A stretch of DNA of 64,000 nucleotides, from assembly GCA_949316235.1 (NCBI GenBank), contig OX438748.1:24554575-24618574 (forward strand), read 5' to 3'. Below are positions 24,801-39,800 of the stretch, piece after piece. Position 1 is the stretch's first letter; each line of letters starts with the position of its first letter. Position numbers and translations under genes: made by a program. This stretch comes from Oegoconia quadripuncta (lineage: Eukaryota; Arthropoda; Insecta; Lepidoptera; Autostichidae). The notes under the pieces are model-generated. The model did no database searches. It saw nothing but the letters and a program-made list of their open reading frames with translations, and had not been told where the DNA came from.

Positions 24801-27800
24801 TGTTATCTACAATTTTATTAAGAGCAATTCATTCAAACTTTTCAAGGTCAAAATATTCGAAAATATTAACTTTATCGCGTACTTTTCATGATGAAAATTA
24901 GCTTATGTCTTTTTTGATAACCCAGGCTACCTGTCTGCCAAATTTCAATCAGATCGGTTCAGAGATTTACTCTAGTAACAAACAGACAGATAAACAGATT
25001 CCTTATGAAACTTTACACGCATAACTTTACATACATAAATCTGAAAGTTAGCCGAGAAAAGGCGTGTCTCAACACCATGGAAAACTTAAATAAAGGTTTA
25101 TTCGAATAAGTTTATTACTTTCGAAGATTTGGAATTTGAAAGTCTGCATTTTTAGGAGTCCATTGGGCTGTGGTGTAAGACCTGACACCAGATAAGGAGG
25201 TACTTTGTTATGTCGCAGGGTTCGGACAACCAGAGCGTTAGCAGCGAATGCATCACTCCGTCCAAGGGCGCGATGAACGATGACCGCGCCGAAGGAGCTC
25301 ACGACGGCATCGCGAATACCGGTAAGGCTTCACTAGAGTTAGACATCTCAAACGAACATGAAGCTGGAAAATATAGTTGCTGCTTAACGGCAGACTTAGA
25401 TAAGATACTGGTAGAAGAAGAATTTCTTATTGTGCACAATATAAAACTGTGCACTGGTAATTAGCCTTTATCGAAGTAATTTTTCATTCCTGTGGCTACA
25501 CTCCAATTTGCATATGGGAGGAAATTATTTTCTCCTAATTTATGGGACCCGCTTATAGGCAGTTTCTGTAGGCAACGTTCAGCTGTATGGCAGGTGATCC
25601 TAACACAGGAATTGTAGTGGGAGGTGTAGAGATGGGTCATGCTACCTAACTGCCAAACTAGGCTGTTTTAACACGGAGCTAAAGTCGTATCGTCCTATAG
25701 TCGATTCGGATTACGATAAAAGATGCAGGCGTTGAAGCAGATAATGCTCTGTCTCACTAGAATTACGCTGGCATCTGTTTGAAACATAACTAAGACTAAG
25801 TTCACATAAATTACACTGAGCCAAGGTTGGGGGTCCTCTCACTACAGACGATACTGGTGGCCTGGTCAGGTGACACCTGACAGTCAGTGTTTTCAAACCA
25901 CTTCTGTAGGCCACCAGTTTTGCTTTACAGTTGACTTCAACTGACAACAGTTTAAACTGACTATTTCACGTGTTCTTCGAAACACAGAAATACTCTTATG
26001 AAAATGTCTGCACAGTCAACTAGCTATTTTGAGTATCGCTGTGAAGTCTGTGTGGTGTCTTGTCACAATTCACTATTAATGTAGCTGTATTGTGGACGGG
26101 TCGTATGCTGTAATAGCTAGCTGACGTTACATGAATATTGAATGGGCAACTGTACTTTACACACAACCCTAATTACCTAACAGCCTAGCCCTAGCCATAT
26201 ATATACTCTTGATAAATAAATAAATAGTACGGGATGTCTGCTACCGTGCGACCTAAGGCAGCAGACGGAAGTTGGGAAGGATATGGGGGTGTGCACGTCG
26301 TGCAATGTGCACAGGACAGGATTGTCTCACTGCCAGTCAACCGGCCTCTGCTGACTGATCTACTGATGGCTAGGAGTGGCCTGGCCACAGTGAGAGGATG
26401 CTGAAAGCATTAACAGCTCGTCCAGCGGGTGCTAGGAACATCTACGGCAGGCGCAGCTCGTCCAGCGGGTGCTGGGAACATCGATGGGTGTCAACAGCTC
26501 GTCCAGCGGGTGCTGGGAACATCTACTGGTGTCAACTGCTCATCCAGCCCTGCTGGGAACTTCTGTGGTCTGCTCGTCCAGCTGAACTGGGTACTTCTCA
26601 GGTCCGCTCTTCCAGGTAGACTGGGCACTTCTCAGGGAGATGAATGAGACTCGACGATCCGTGTTGAAAGACATTTATTTACAATTTTGACTAGGTATAT
26701 ATACAGATTTTACTCTACGCACACATATAAACTACTTTTATTGTATTCTATCAGTGTAAAGTGCAACGTTCACTAATACTAAATTTTGGGTCGCGCGCGA
26801 GCGTCAGCATGCCGAGTTGCAGTTTTATGTTCAAACATCATTGTTTGAACAATGTCATTAGTGGTCATCCAGGGAATTATGCGAATGCGCCACTAATTCA
26901 AGAAGGTATTTATCTTAACTTATTTGACTTTAATTTTCAGCATCGGCGACATGGCCTGATTTAAAAGACACGGCTCAGTTCGAGAGAGCTGCCTCGGCCA
27001 TCATGGGTGGACGACCTCACACGATATCTGCTGGTAAGATTACTGTTCTACGGCTAAGTACGTGGCCAGTATTTGCTACCGCGGGCCATCTTGGGTGGGC
27101 GGAGCTACATAGATTGCTGTGCGTTTACTTCAAAGTCAGCGGTTGGCTCTGCTATTCTTTTAAAAATCTACGCAAACACTCAGTAACGGTTATGGCCAAT
27201 TGACTTGAATCTTCACATGCATACCAGTAACCACGAGATCTTGGTCAATCTTGGACTGGTCACAGAATAGGCGACTTGTCTTGGATTGTGTTGTCATGTC
27301 ATTTGCTATCGAGATGGAAGATAACTTAATGAGAATAGAATAGAATAGAATTTATTTGCTTTGAATAGGTAGGTACATAATATCTAGGTGTTACAATTAT
27401 TTTACATAAATAAGTCTTTTCTATTCTATTCTCTATTCAGGGATGGAACTACGCGGGGAGTTATAACATCTGTTCTTCGTTAATATCAAAGATAGGCTAA
27501 ATAAGTTAAAGATGAGATTGCTACTCCACCATCAACACTAGCTGTTATCTGGCTTTATTCGTAGTATATTTAGGTAGAGAGTCGAGCTTCACTTGGAACT
27601 CTCCCCACAGGGTTAACCTTATTCATACACTACGATTATTTTTATTTTATTTTCTTGGGAATCCCAACAGCTGTTTTACAAATTATCATTTAAACTAAGA
27701 AAGTGAAAGCCAATTAGAGGTTTCCACTGATAGAACCTACTTAAACTTAATTTAAAAAAAAACTATACATTGCAATCAGAGAACGGTTGAAAAAAATAAT

Positions 27801-30800
27801 CTAATTATAAACAATCTATAGATAGGATATATCCTTGCATCGCCAATCCAAAAAACAACCGGGTCACAGCAGTATTAGGTTACTTTCTGGCCAAAAAAAA
27901 AAGTCTACTTAATGTGTTCCTTGCCGATGTAACGCTAGTACAAAACAGGTCCAAATAACTCGTTGCTAAGTAAATTATCTTTTTCTTTTCCTACTTTATT
28001 ACCCCTAAAATTATTAAAATACCGATCCTTGAATGCGAAACTTTGTGTGTGTGAACGTTTGTCACCCCTTCACGCCTAACGGCTGGATAAATTTGGCTGA
28101 AATTTGGTTAATAGACAAGTTAGGACCAGCTCCAATAGCATGTCAGGCGCGATAAACATTTATGTCGCATGAGATAATATTTGTCCTGCTCATTCGCTAG
28201 GACGAAATATACAACTATCGTGAGACTGGTCTCACTCCTACGTCGCACGCTACAAACGAAGTCATGCTATGTATTCTGGTTGATTCCTGAAAATTGACTC
28301 GTTCTTGTAGGATAGGTTTATTAGTGGAATTGCTTTTGAGTCATAGAGTCACGCATTTGGTAGTAGAACTGATTTGTTAGATGTATTTCTGATATATTTA
28401 TTTTCTTGTATAAAAAAATCCGATCGCCTTCTTTAACAAACAAATTTTCTAATATATTTTCTTGTATAATAATTTCCGAAGGCCTTCTTTCCCTGTAATA
28501 ACGAACATCTAGTTTACAAATAAATGTATTTGACATGATTTGCCTTTGCAGCGTACGAACGTGGTCATCCTCGGCCCGCCCTCAGCGTCCACACCTTCAC
28601 CTCTGAGCAGGAGGTCAGCGGCATATATGCGAGACCGCCGCTGCCTACGGTGAGTCGGGATTCTTTAAGCTAAACAGAAGTTTAAACCACCTCCGTTAAA
28701 CAACATTTGGTTTACGATTCGAAGGTCGCGGGTTCGATCCCCAGCGGGGTACATATTTAATACACGGTTTGGTTGGTGGTAGGGCATTTTAAATGTCCGC
28801 CTGGCTAGCTACCACCATCTTATCTAAATCTGCCGCCAAGCAGCAATGTTAATAGCATTGTTGTGTTCCGGTTGTCAGAGATAAGATAGCCAGTCTCTCA
28901 AATGTGTTGGGGTTTCCGGGTCAGTACGCTTCCACCTTCGACCTCATCTTCACTTAACATCAGGTGTGATTGAGGTCAAGTATCCACCCGCTGTGCATAA
29001 AAAAGATGGCACGCAAGACCCCATTCACACAAGTTTCCAGAATCCTGAATCCAATTAGCTAATTTAATTTAAAAATTATATTTATAGAGATGTTCTTCGC
29101 TGGAGCGGCCCACCGTGCCAGCCAAGTCCTCTAACGCGAACACCGGACAGCAAGAGTTCAAGCCTACTAAGCCTTCGTCGCTGCCCCCGCACCTAACTAA
29201 AGGTACATCGTAGCTTACAGCATAAGACTGAAAGGGACTTACTGATCCGAAAACTGAGGTTAAACCGACAACAATATTGGCTTCCTTGAGAGGCTCCATA
29301 GTCGAGGCTCGTGTCTTAGTCATGGACTTTAATTGGCTGTGATGAAATAATGATTTATGACCGTCTGAGTGGTTCAATAGGCTGTAGGTCGCGGGTTCGA
29401 TCCTCAGCGGGGTACATGTTTAGACTCGCTTTGGTTGGTGGTAGGGCATTTTAAATGTCGGCCTGGCTAGCTAGAGATCTACGCTTGAGTAACATTCTGA
29501 AATACGGGCCTAAATGAGGGGACAGGTTCTTTAGCCATGTTTAGCCATAGTTTGTTCGGTCTATTGAACCACCTCTGTGGCTCAATGTAAACAACATAAG
29601 GCTTATGAATCGGATGTAGCAGGTTCGATCCTTAGCGGGGTAGATAGATAGATAAAGCCTTTGTTTGTTTCCACAGTCACACACATACATTTAGCTTATA
29701 CATATTGATACACAGATAAGGTAACACATTTACAACAATAACATAATATTGTAACACTAACGCATGTGTGTGCTGCAGCAGTACAAATGGGTCATAGCTC
29801 AGTGTATTAGATTGCTCATTGAGCAACACACTGATTTTTCGCTATCCCCTAAGGAGCAGAGCAACTTGGAACCTAAACCAGAGGAAACAGTAAGTATTAA
29901 GTAAATAGCAATTTTCAGACTCTTGAAATAGTGATTGATGAGTGATAGTAGGTGCGAGTGAATATAAAGATGTACATGTTTAGTACTCGCTTTGGTTGGT
30001 GGTAGGGCATTTTAAATGTCCGCCTGGCTAGCTACCACCATCTTATCTAAATCTGCCGCCAAACAGTAATGTTAATGGTATTGTTGTATTCCGGTTGTCA
30101 GAGATAAGATGGCCAGTGCCCCAAATATACTGGTGTTTCCCTAGTCAGTAAGCTTCCAGTTTCGAAGTCATCTTCACTTCACATCAGATATGTTTGAGGT
30201 CAAGCGGTAACCCGTTGTGCATAAGAAAATTATTACATGTATGAAAATATGTTTTTTTTTCGGGATACGTGTGTTTCTTTTTATGCACGATGGGTTCGTA
30301 CTTGATCTCAATCACACCTGATGTTAAGTGAAGATGAGGTCGAAGTTGAAAGCGTACTGACCCAGAAACCCCAACACATTTGGGCGACTGGCTATCTTAT
30401 CTCTGACAACCGGAACACTACAATGCTATTACCATTGCTGCTTGGCGGCAGATTTAGATAAGATGGTGGTAGCTAGCCAGGCGCACATTTAAAATGCCCT
30501 ACCACCAACCAAAGTGTGTTATGCAAGTCGAGCACTGTTCTGTATTGCTTTATTTATTGTTATATGTTTCGCAGAGATGCCGCAAGCCCTTTACGTGAAC
30601 ATGTCGGAGCTGGCGACCCTGGCCGCGTCGCGAGCGCAGCAGCACAACGCTGAACACCCACCACAAGAGAAGGTACGTTCATCTATCGACCAGCTATACT
30701 ACTATAGATAGATAAACCAACAATCATACATTAAAATATTAACAAAACTAGAAACAAAGATACATGAAAACGATAAGAAAACAAACAATTTTTTTAACAA

Positions 30801-33800
30801 AAATTGGGTCTTTTACCTATGATATTGGAGTTTTTTTTCTTCGTTAATCATATGTACCAATTCCTGCGATTTTCAAAGCTATATCCAAATTTGTTTTTTA
30901 TTTGGAAAATGGAATATTATTTCAAGGTTTCACATGAAACATTTTTTTATTTCTGGGCTAAATCACATAATAATAAAAAATTGACCAGAGCTCGTTTCAT
31001 GTGCTTCCCGTAATCATTTCTTAGATTCGCTGAAACTTTTATAAAGCGGTTACTTTTAAAAATTAACGCTGCCCATACTTGACTTAATGTTATCCGATAA
31101 TACACACAAAGCTTAGCTAAATTTGAATTTGCCGTTCCCTAAAAAAATCAAAAATGTTTGTTTGGAGAAAACAGTCTTAATGAAATTCTTTATACAAAAC
31201 GTCAATTTCATAGGTAAGGTCCTAATACAAGCAGAGTACTTATTCTTTGCATGTGGGTATGTGTGCAACAGTCATGCAACAAGATGGCCTATGAGCATTA
31301 AAACTCATTGCTCATAGGCCTATAGGATTTCCAGCTATCATCTAAAAGGCGTGCGGGAACAAGCGTAAAAAAGAAAAAAAGTGAAAGAGGAAGTATCACG
31401 AGATAGTGGATGCAAGTGCATAATATAGCTTATGCCATCCCATAAAAAAAAAAAAACCGTTCGTTTGCCTTCATGTTCGCGGGTTTTTTTTGGCCCGCGC
31501 GGCTCTGCTCCCGGTTCAAAACGTGATACATTACTTACATACATGACGTCACGGCATTTACCCCAAATGGGGTGGTCAGAGATATCCCAAGATACGCGAA
31601 GCTTGAAACAACGTCCACGGTTCAACTTTCGAAATATACAGAAATGCACACGTGACAGGGGGTGAGCCGTTGAAACGCTGCAGATGTCTTACTTGTTTTT
31701 TTGTGGACAGTCCCTTAGTCGCCTTTTACAACACTGGTTTTACAAAAGACTGGTTGGTTCTATTCTTTTCAGAACCAAAACCAAACAGAATCTTGTTAAG
31801 GCTAAATACGATTGACGATTGATCAAATTGTTTCATACAAAATTCGAGACGGCGGAGTTTACTATTAAACTCATATATAAAATATGTAGGAAGAAATAAA
31901 AAAAAAGTCACGTGCACGACTGATCTGCCTGCGCCATTAAATAACATAATCAGTTCTACAAAATGGTAGAGGGTCCGGGTGAACGCTTTTCCATCTTTAG
32001 CACCATCTTGATGCAATCGTTATCATAACTTCTGAGGGGAAAATTGCCATTTGAACAAGCAGGAGCTTAAATATAATAGATTGAATATCTAGCTGGTAAA
32101 TAATGTATTAAGAATTTTATGTAATTATTTAAATTAGTGTATGCTACTCTCTCATGTTGCTGTGCCTTCACAAGGTCCTTATTGATACAGTACACTATAA
32201 TCTCATCAAAACAAAACATAAGGAATGCAATAAATGATTTGAGTTTGAGTTTAAATAAATGTAAAAACTGACTACTTTAAGTGTACTCTGTGTACCTACA
32301 AAATAAAGTATTTTGGGACTTTGACATAGAATAAAAAATATAAATACTTTATTCGTTCATTGCGTTATATTCTATTTCCTACTTCATTACATTCATTTCT
32401 GTTGTACAGAAATGCATCCGTTCAGTACTCACATCAATTACATGGGCTTCGTAGGAATATGGGAATTAAATACTAGAATTTAAGGGTGCATTCATGGCGC
32501 GAGTTCGCTTCTCCGTACTTTTACGTGTATTTTTCCTTTTTATTCCGCGACTGTACTTCTTCTTTTCGTGTCGAGGCAAGTTTCAAATTTTATTGGACCA
32601 AAACTTAGCCACTCTAACGGCACTGTCTGTGGCGTTAAAGAGGTCGTCAAAGGTGCAGCTGTCAGGACACGCTGGGCAAGACATACGTGTTCCATTGTCT
32701 GTGGGGAGACTCTACACTCGCATCGATCACTCCCGCCATCGGAGAAGCCCCACCTGCACAGATTATCTTTGCTGCGGCCAACCTGAGTCCGAAGCCGATT
32801 TAAGGATTTCCATGTTGGCCATGGCAAATCGTGTCCAGGAGGAAGAGACTCCTCGAGCGGGAGGAACGACGCAAGAGAGTATCTTTGCTTTACGACTGTA
32901 CTAATCTAACGACACGTAATTTGTCCAAATTGTCTATGGCGTTTAGATTCATACAGAAGTGTGGAATACGTTACCCTCCTTTTGACTTCGTAGTCACAAA
33001 AGTACACGTAAAAGTGGGAAGATGCCAGCTCGCACTATAAAAGCGTCCTTAACAAAATACAGTCGATCAAGGCACATTTATTATTACAGAAACGTATACC
33101 GTGTCCTAATTTTACTCCTAATTAACCTTAGCACTTCCTTGTTTACTCTAATAACTTGCCTACAAACAAATTTGTTTTTCATTCACGCGTCAAGATTGAA
33201 TACTCTCATCTTAGACTTGCTGTCGATGTAGTAGAAAGGTTTCTCTCGGCGTTGACGGCCGCCCCTGGAAAGGGATAAAATTTGATGACATACAGATTAT
33301 CCAACGCCCGAGGCCACCGAATTGGCTTGACAACTCCCTTTAATTGAAAATAATCCGGCACCGACTATTTCCCTCTGGAGCACGGAAGCACTCGTGTTAA
33401 AATTGCATAACTCTTTAATCCACACCGAACCGCCTCCGTGGCTAATTTAAACAACACAGGTCTTACGAATCGGAGGTCGCGGTTTCGATTCCCAGCGGGG
33501 TATATGTTTAGTACTCGGTTTGGTTGGTGGTAGAGCATTTTAAATGTCCGCCTGGCTAGCTACCACTATATTATCTAAGTCTGCCGCCAAGTAGCTTTTA
33601 ACAGCATCGTTGTATTCCAGTTGTTATAGATAAGATAGCCAGTCCCCCAAAATAAGATTGGGGTTCCGGGTGAGCATGTTCCCACCTTCGCTTCGACCCC
33701 ATCTTCACTTAACAGCAGGTGTGATTGAAGTTAAGTGCAAACTCGTTGTGCATAAAATAAAAAAAAAAACATCGTAACCCGAGCGCCACGAGTACTTAGT

Positions 33801-36800
33801 TCATCTATGCCCGTAGTAAATTCAGGGAATTACACGAATTCGATGTTTTTTTTCAATCTTTTTCAAGGAGCGTTGTCGAGAATCGACTATGCCGCTCCTT
33901 GTTGACCAAAAGCAATAACTTAACTACGGTGGTTAACACCAATCTTATATAATTTATATAGTGTTTTGGCCAAATCGGATAATGGAAAGGCCAAAAAAGT
34001 GTTGCAATAACCTACGTCAAAATTTACCCCGCTTTGGCGTAACTGCAGTCTATAAGACTCGTTCCGGACACATTCCATCAAAATGTGGTATACGTCTTCC
34101 ACTACTTCACACTCGGCGCAATTTGGTGATGGAGCTTTACCCATCAGGTGTGCGAACTTGTTTAATGGGATGTGTCCAGAGCGTAGTCTGAATGCCGTAA
34201 CTACGTCTTTGCGTTCTTAATGAGCAGTTGTCAATCCAGGGTATAGATAGAGGTTTACATTGCATGGTTTTGTACCAGATACGTTTTTCGACCAATTGCA
34301 TCGAAGTACTCTTTCCAGCAGCCGATACATCTCTCTCTTACAACATATATACATTCAGTAAAATGCGGAAACACTAACACTTTGCGTGCTCTTCACTTTT
34401 CTACTCTTCTCTTTGGTACAATCAAAAACCAAAAGCCTGTATATTTATATGAAAAACTCTGTTTCTCTGACCGTCACATCCGTTTAGCTATTCGTTTAAT
34501 ATGTCCACGTTTTAGAACGACTGCATTTCGTGGTAGTATCCGATATGCTGCCACGAAATGTTGGAATAACCTGCCCCCTCCCGTTAAAAATTCTAAATCA
34601 ATATTCTCCTTTAAAACCAACATAAAGACATATTTATTAAATTTACAAAGAACTCCGCTTTAAACAGTCGTTCTAATACACGAAACTGTGTACAATATTT
34701 TTATTTTAACTATAATTTTATTATGGTCTTATAGTTTTAAGCTTAATACCAACTATTTATTATTTCTATTTTATATATACATATTTGCGGCATTGCTTAG
34801 CTGCGGTTTCATACACTGCAGGTGCCACGGAAGATCAGCGCTGCAAGAGCGACCGCTACTATGTCTTATGCTGAGTGGTAACCTTTTTTGATAACCAATG
34901 TTCCTGTGTTTAGTTACCACCATTTGTACTAACTTTTACTATTAATGTTATCAAAATAAATAACTTTCTTTCTTTATTTCTTTCTAACAATGGTAGTCCA
35001 TCATTACTAGGTTCTCTGGCTAATTCATCTGCTTTCTCATTGCCAGGTATTCCTGGAGTTTAATTGAATTCGATGTTTAATAGTGCAAAGCGGTTACAAA
35101 CGCGTTAGTATGGATCTTAATATATTGAGCAGAATCTATTCGGCAGGGGGCATAAGCATAACAAAATTAATATATCATACCTACCAGCTAAAACTTCACT
35201 TGTTGTTCTGCAATATAATAAATTCAATTTAAAACCGTTGTTGTATTTTTATGTAAATATTTGTACAGCCTCGATTGATACTCACAGGTTATCCCACTTG
35301 AATTTCGCTGCTAGGGTCTCCGAGATCTGACCCTCTTTTAGCTGCTTTTTGACAGCCCTCTCGACTATTCGGAGGGACGAGAACACGTTCTGTGCGTTCG
35401 ATGGTTGCCGGTTGCGCGATGTCGTCTACAGAGGGAAAAATGTTAAATAAATTAGAATTAATATTAAATAAATTTTAACCGCCTCCGTGACTCAATGTAA
35501 ACAACATTGAGTTTACGATTCGGAGGTTGCGGGTTCGATCCCCAGCGGAGTACATGTTTAAGTACTCGGTTTGGTTGGTGGTAGGGCATTTTAAATGTCG
35601 GCCTGGCTAGCTACCACCATCTTATCTAAATCTGCCGTCAAGCAGCAATGTTAATAGCATTGTTGTGTTCCGGTTGTCAAAGATAAGATAGCCAGTACCC
35701 CAAATGCGTTGGGGTTTCCGGGTCAACACGCTTCCACCTTCGACCTCATCTTCACTTAACAAACCACCACGCGGACCCAGTGCGGATTAGCAGATGTGTC
35801 AGACAGTTGGACAATGTGTTGGTAGCGGAAGACCACGGCGAATGTACCAATTGTACCAAAGTCAAGTCAAGAGTACCCTAAACCGACGAACATATATGAA
35901 CGACTAACTTTATGTTACTACTACTAACTAACGACCTGTTTGGTGTAGTGGTTAGCAACTCTGACCACTATACCAAAAGGTTGTGGGTTCGAATCCCGCT
36001 AGGGGCATAATGTTTATGTGATGAATACGGACATGTATACTCGAGTTATGGATGTTTTCATTTATAATAAGTAGGTACTTACAAAAAAAATGTATTTATG
36101 TAGTTTATCAAACATCTGGTATCCACAACACAAGCCTATGGTTGCTTACTGTGGAACTAGATGGCACTGTGTGTATATCTAAGGATATTTATTTATTAGA
36201 GTGAATGAAGCAAAAGAGGTGTGTCAGTATCGAAGCAAGTGGAAGTCTGTGGTTTCTGCTTATCCCTACGGGAAACAGGCGTGACTTTATGTATGTATGA
36301 TTCATCGCCTACAGATTAATCGATATGCACAACAGCGGCCTTTTGTCGCTCGATTGACTTTTATACCATTTAGTTGTAATATTATATTTAGTTACCTTAT
36401 TAGCTAATGTATTCCTGTGTTCTATTATACAGGGTGAAATTTAATTCGTGTAATTCCTGCTTACTGATGATTCCATTTGATCGAATTTGACTATGGTTCC
36501 TTGGGGAAAGTTGTTCGTAATCAAGAGTGGTTTCACCAGTTAATGGGATTACACGAGTTCAAATTCACCCTGTATTTTTTTTTAATAAATATCCTTGGCA
36601 TACACACAATGCCACCTAGTTCCACTTTAAGCAACTATAGGCTTGTGTTGTGGATACCAGATGGTTGATATACCACATAAATACATTTTTTTTTTGTAAA
36701 TAAATACTTATTATAAATGAAAACATCCATAACTCGGGTACACATGTCTGTATTCGTCACACAAACATATGCCCCTAGCGGGATTCAAACCCGCTACCTT

Positions 36801-39800
36801 TTGGTATAGTGGTCACAGTTTCTAACCACTACACCAAATAGGTCGTCAATTTTTTTTATCCAACAGTTTGTTGTTGGATAAAAAAATGTGTCGAAGCGGC
36901 GAATAAAGTTTCTTTCTTTCAAATAATTAGAAATAAAATAAATACCATGATCTCAACAGCATCAAACAGCTTAGTGAGCTCCTTCTTCTCCCTCTCGGTG
37001 AGTGTTGGGTCATTCCAATCGAAGATGTTACTGTCCTTTAGCTTCTTCTTGATTTTATCTAGCGTCACTGGGGCAGCCCCGTCGCGTACCTCGCCTGACT
37101 TGTATGCCGCTTTCGGCGCTTCGTCGGTCGAATGGTCTTTCGGGCTGAAAAAAGATTGCAATTTTATTAATGACTAGCTTTCTGCCCGTGGCTTCGCCTG
37201 CTTGGAATAACTATCGGGATAACAACTATTCTATGTTTAAATCCAGGTTATGTTCTACCTATATACTACATTTCATGATTAAGCAATAAATAAACATCCA
37301 AACTTTTGCATTTATAATATTAGTTAGATAAATAAATGTCTATGTTAAGACTACTTCTTTTGACCAACCCGGCCAAGTGCGAGTCGGAACTCGGGTAATG
37401 AGTGTTCTGTTCTATCAATTGTATTACTGCAGTTCTAGATGTAGTTGCAAGCGTTACATGATAAATGACAATATCAACATTACTTGAAGCGAATGACAGA
37501 AAATTTGTGATTTTTCAGAGATCTACTCTATCTCAAGAATGATTAGAGATACACTAATAAAAATTTGGCATTCTAGGTAACCCGCAAAATCGCTCAAATT
37601 AATTTAAAATTACGGGGCGATCAAAAATGGTCCGAAATGGTTCGTGTAATATATTCAGGGCGGCCGCCCTTTTTCTTTGCTAACTTGCCTGACACACTTC
37701 CGTGTGTCTAGATTAAACATGAATTATTGGTAATAATGTAGAAACTACTGTTATACACTTCTTAACCCTGAACAGCAGGCCTACTACAACTTAGCGCGAC
37801 TCGAGTGACATAGAGTCGCGTGCGAGATAGCCTACATCTCCTTGACGTTGACGACCTATTTAGTGTAGTGGTTAGAAACTCTGATATTATACCAAATGGT
37901 CGCGGGTTCGAATCCCGCTTGGGGCAATGATGAATACAGACATGTGTTCCCGAGTTATGGATGGTTTTCATTTAGATATGTATTAAAGAAAAAAAATGTA
38001 TTTGTGTAGTTTATCAACCATCCATAACACAAGCCTAGATGCTTACTGTGGACCTAGATGGCGCTGTGTGTTTGTGCAAAGACATTTATTATTTATTGTC
38101 TCAAAGCCGATTAGCGGTCAAGTTGCCAGCTGTCAAGCGACAGCCAATCAGCTGCAAGAAACTGAGACTATGTCGCGCGCGACTCTTTCTCATTCGAATC
38201 GCTCTAAGTTGTAGTTGCCTTGCAGAATCTCGTTCGGAATACTTTCGAAAATAAAAAACCGTTATCAAGTCTGTTCAGCCGTTTTGGTCCTACATCCCTC
38301 TTTTGCTACGGGGGTGAAAAACGAATTTAATCACAATGATTTTTTTCAATCACACCTGATGTTAAGTGAAGATGAGATCGAAGGTGGAAGCGTACTGACC
38401 CGGAAACCCCAACACATGCTATTAACATTGCTGCTTGCCGGCATATTTAGATAAGATGGTGGTAGCTAGCCAGGCGGACATTTAAAATGCCCTACCACCA
38501 ACCAAACCGAGTACTTAAACATGTACCCCGCTGGGGATCGAACCCGCGACCTCCGAATCGTAAAACCAATGTTGTTTACATTGAGCCACGGAGGCGGTTG
38601 ATTATTGACAATCCATGTGCCGTCACACACTTGCCTTTGTTTATTATAAATTATACGCGATTTTCATCGTTTCCAATGTTATCAATTACACGACCCATTT
38701 AAATGTCATATACATACAAGTATTGTTGTTGTTTTACTGTATTATTTTTTGTACGATAAATGTAACATTATCATTCTTCTTGTGCCATACCCAGTAGTGT
38801 TGGAACCTGCACCCCGCAGACGAGCTTTTTTGAAAACACATTCACACACACACACACACAAGGCATGCAGTGCTCCATTCACCTGATTTACATACATACA
38901 TAAAGTCACGCCGGTTTACCGTAGCGGTAGGCAAAGACCGCAGACTTCCACTTGCTATCGATCCTGACACACCTCTTTTGCTTCATTCACTCTCATAAGG
39001 TTGTTCATACATGCTCGTCGGTTTAGGGTACTCTTGACTTGGCCGTTCTTTAAGACGTCCCCGATTTTATCATATAATAATAATAAATAAATAAATACCC
39101 TTAGACATACATACAGCGCCATCTAGTTCCACAGTAAGCAACTATAGGCTTGTGTTGTGCATACCAGATGGATAATATACTACATAAATACATTTTTTTT
39201 TGTAAATAAATACTTATTATAAATGAAAACATCCATAACTCGGGTACACATGTCCGTATTCATCACACAAACATATGCCCCTAGCGGGATTCGAGCCCGC
39301 AACCTTTTGGTATAGTGGTCAGAGTTGCTAACCACTACACCAAACAGGTCACCAATCATGGTATGTATTAGGTCTTTACCTATGAAATTGCCGTTTTGTA
39401 TGAAAAAATTTTTTTCATGTATTTTTTATTTGTATTAATCGAAGTAATCACCCATGCAACTAATGCATCTTTGCCACAGATTACCCCCAATAGATTCCGC
39501 ATGATGGACAATTTGTACTTGCATGAAGTGACCATTTTAGGCGGTAGGTGCCGGTTGCGGGAGACGAAACAAATGCGACGTGATTGGCTATGTCAAGGTT
39601 ACACTACTCCGTAGTGATGTGACTGTGTAATAAAAAATGTCGATATTTTTTTACACGATTAAGTATATTATAAAAGGATAGGGTCGATTTGGGGTCGAAT
39701 TCACACTGAGCGCTATTTCGTGCGTCAATGTTTTAAAATTATAGAATCTATTCACATAGGCGTAGAGTCTAAAAGATCGAGTGTCACAGAGGACAGTGCG

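Noticed and set aside
26398..26647. Two overlapping Arg/Gly-rich open frames
   Set aside because: They are readings of the 41-bp minisatellite.
35929..36015. tRNA-gene-like sequence with good A and B boxes
   Set aside because: The same head with a fixed non-tRNA body and A-rich tail recurs at least six times; it is SINE S2, and the cloverleaf arms do not pair as a functional tRNA.
36947..37177. Plus-strand frame with a hydrophobic, secretory-looking N-terminus
   Set aside because: Opposite reading of antisense exon B; no plus-strand splice or Kozak support, and the minus frame joins its neighbours in phase.
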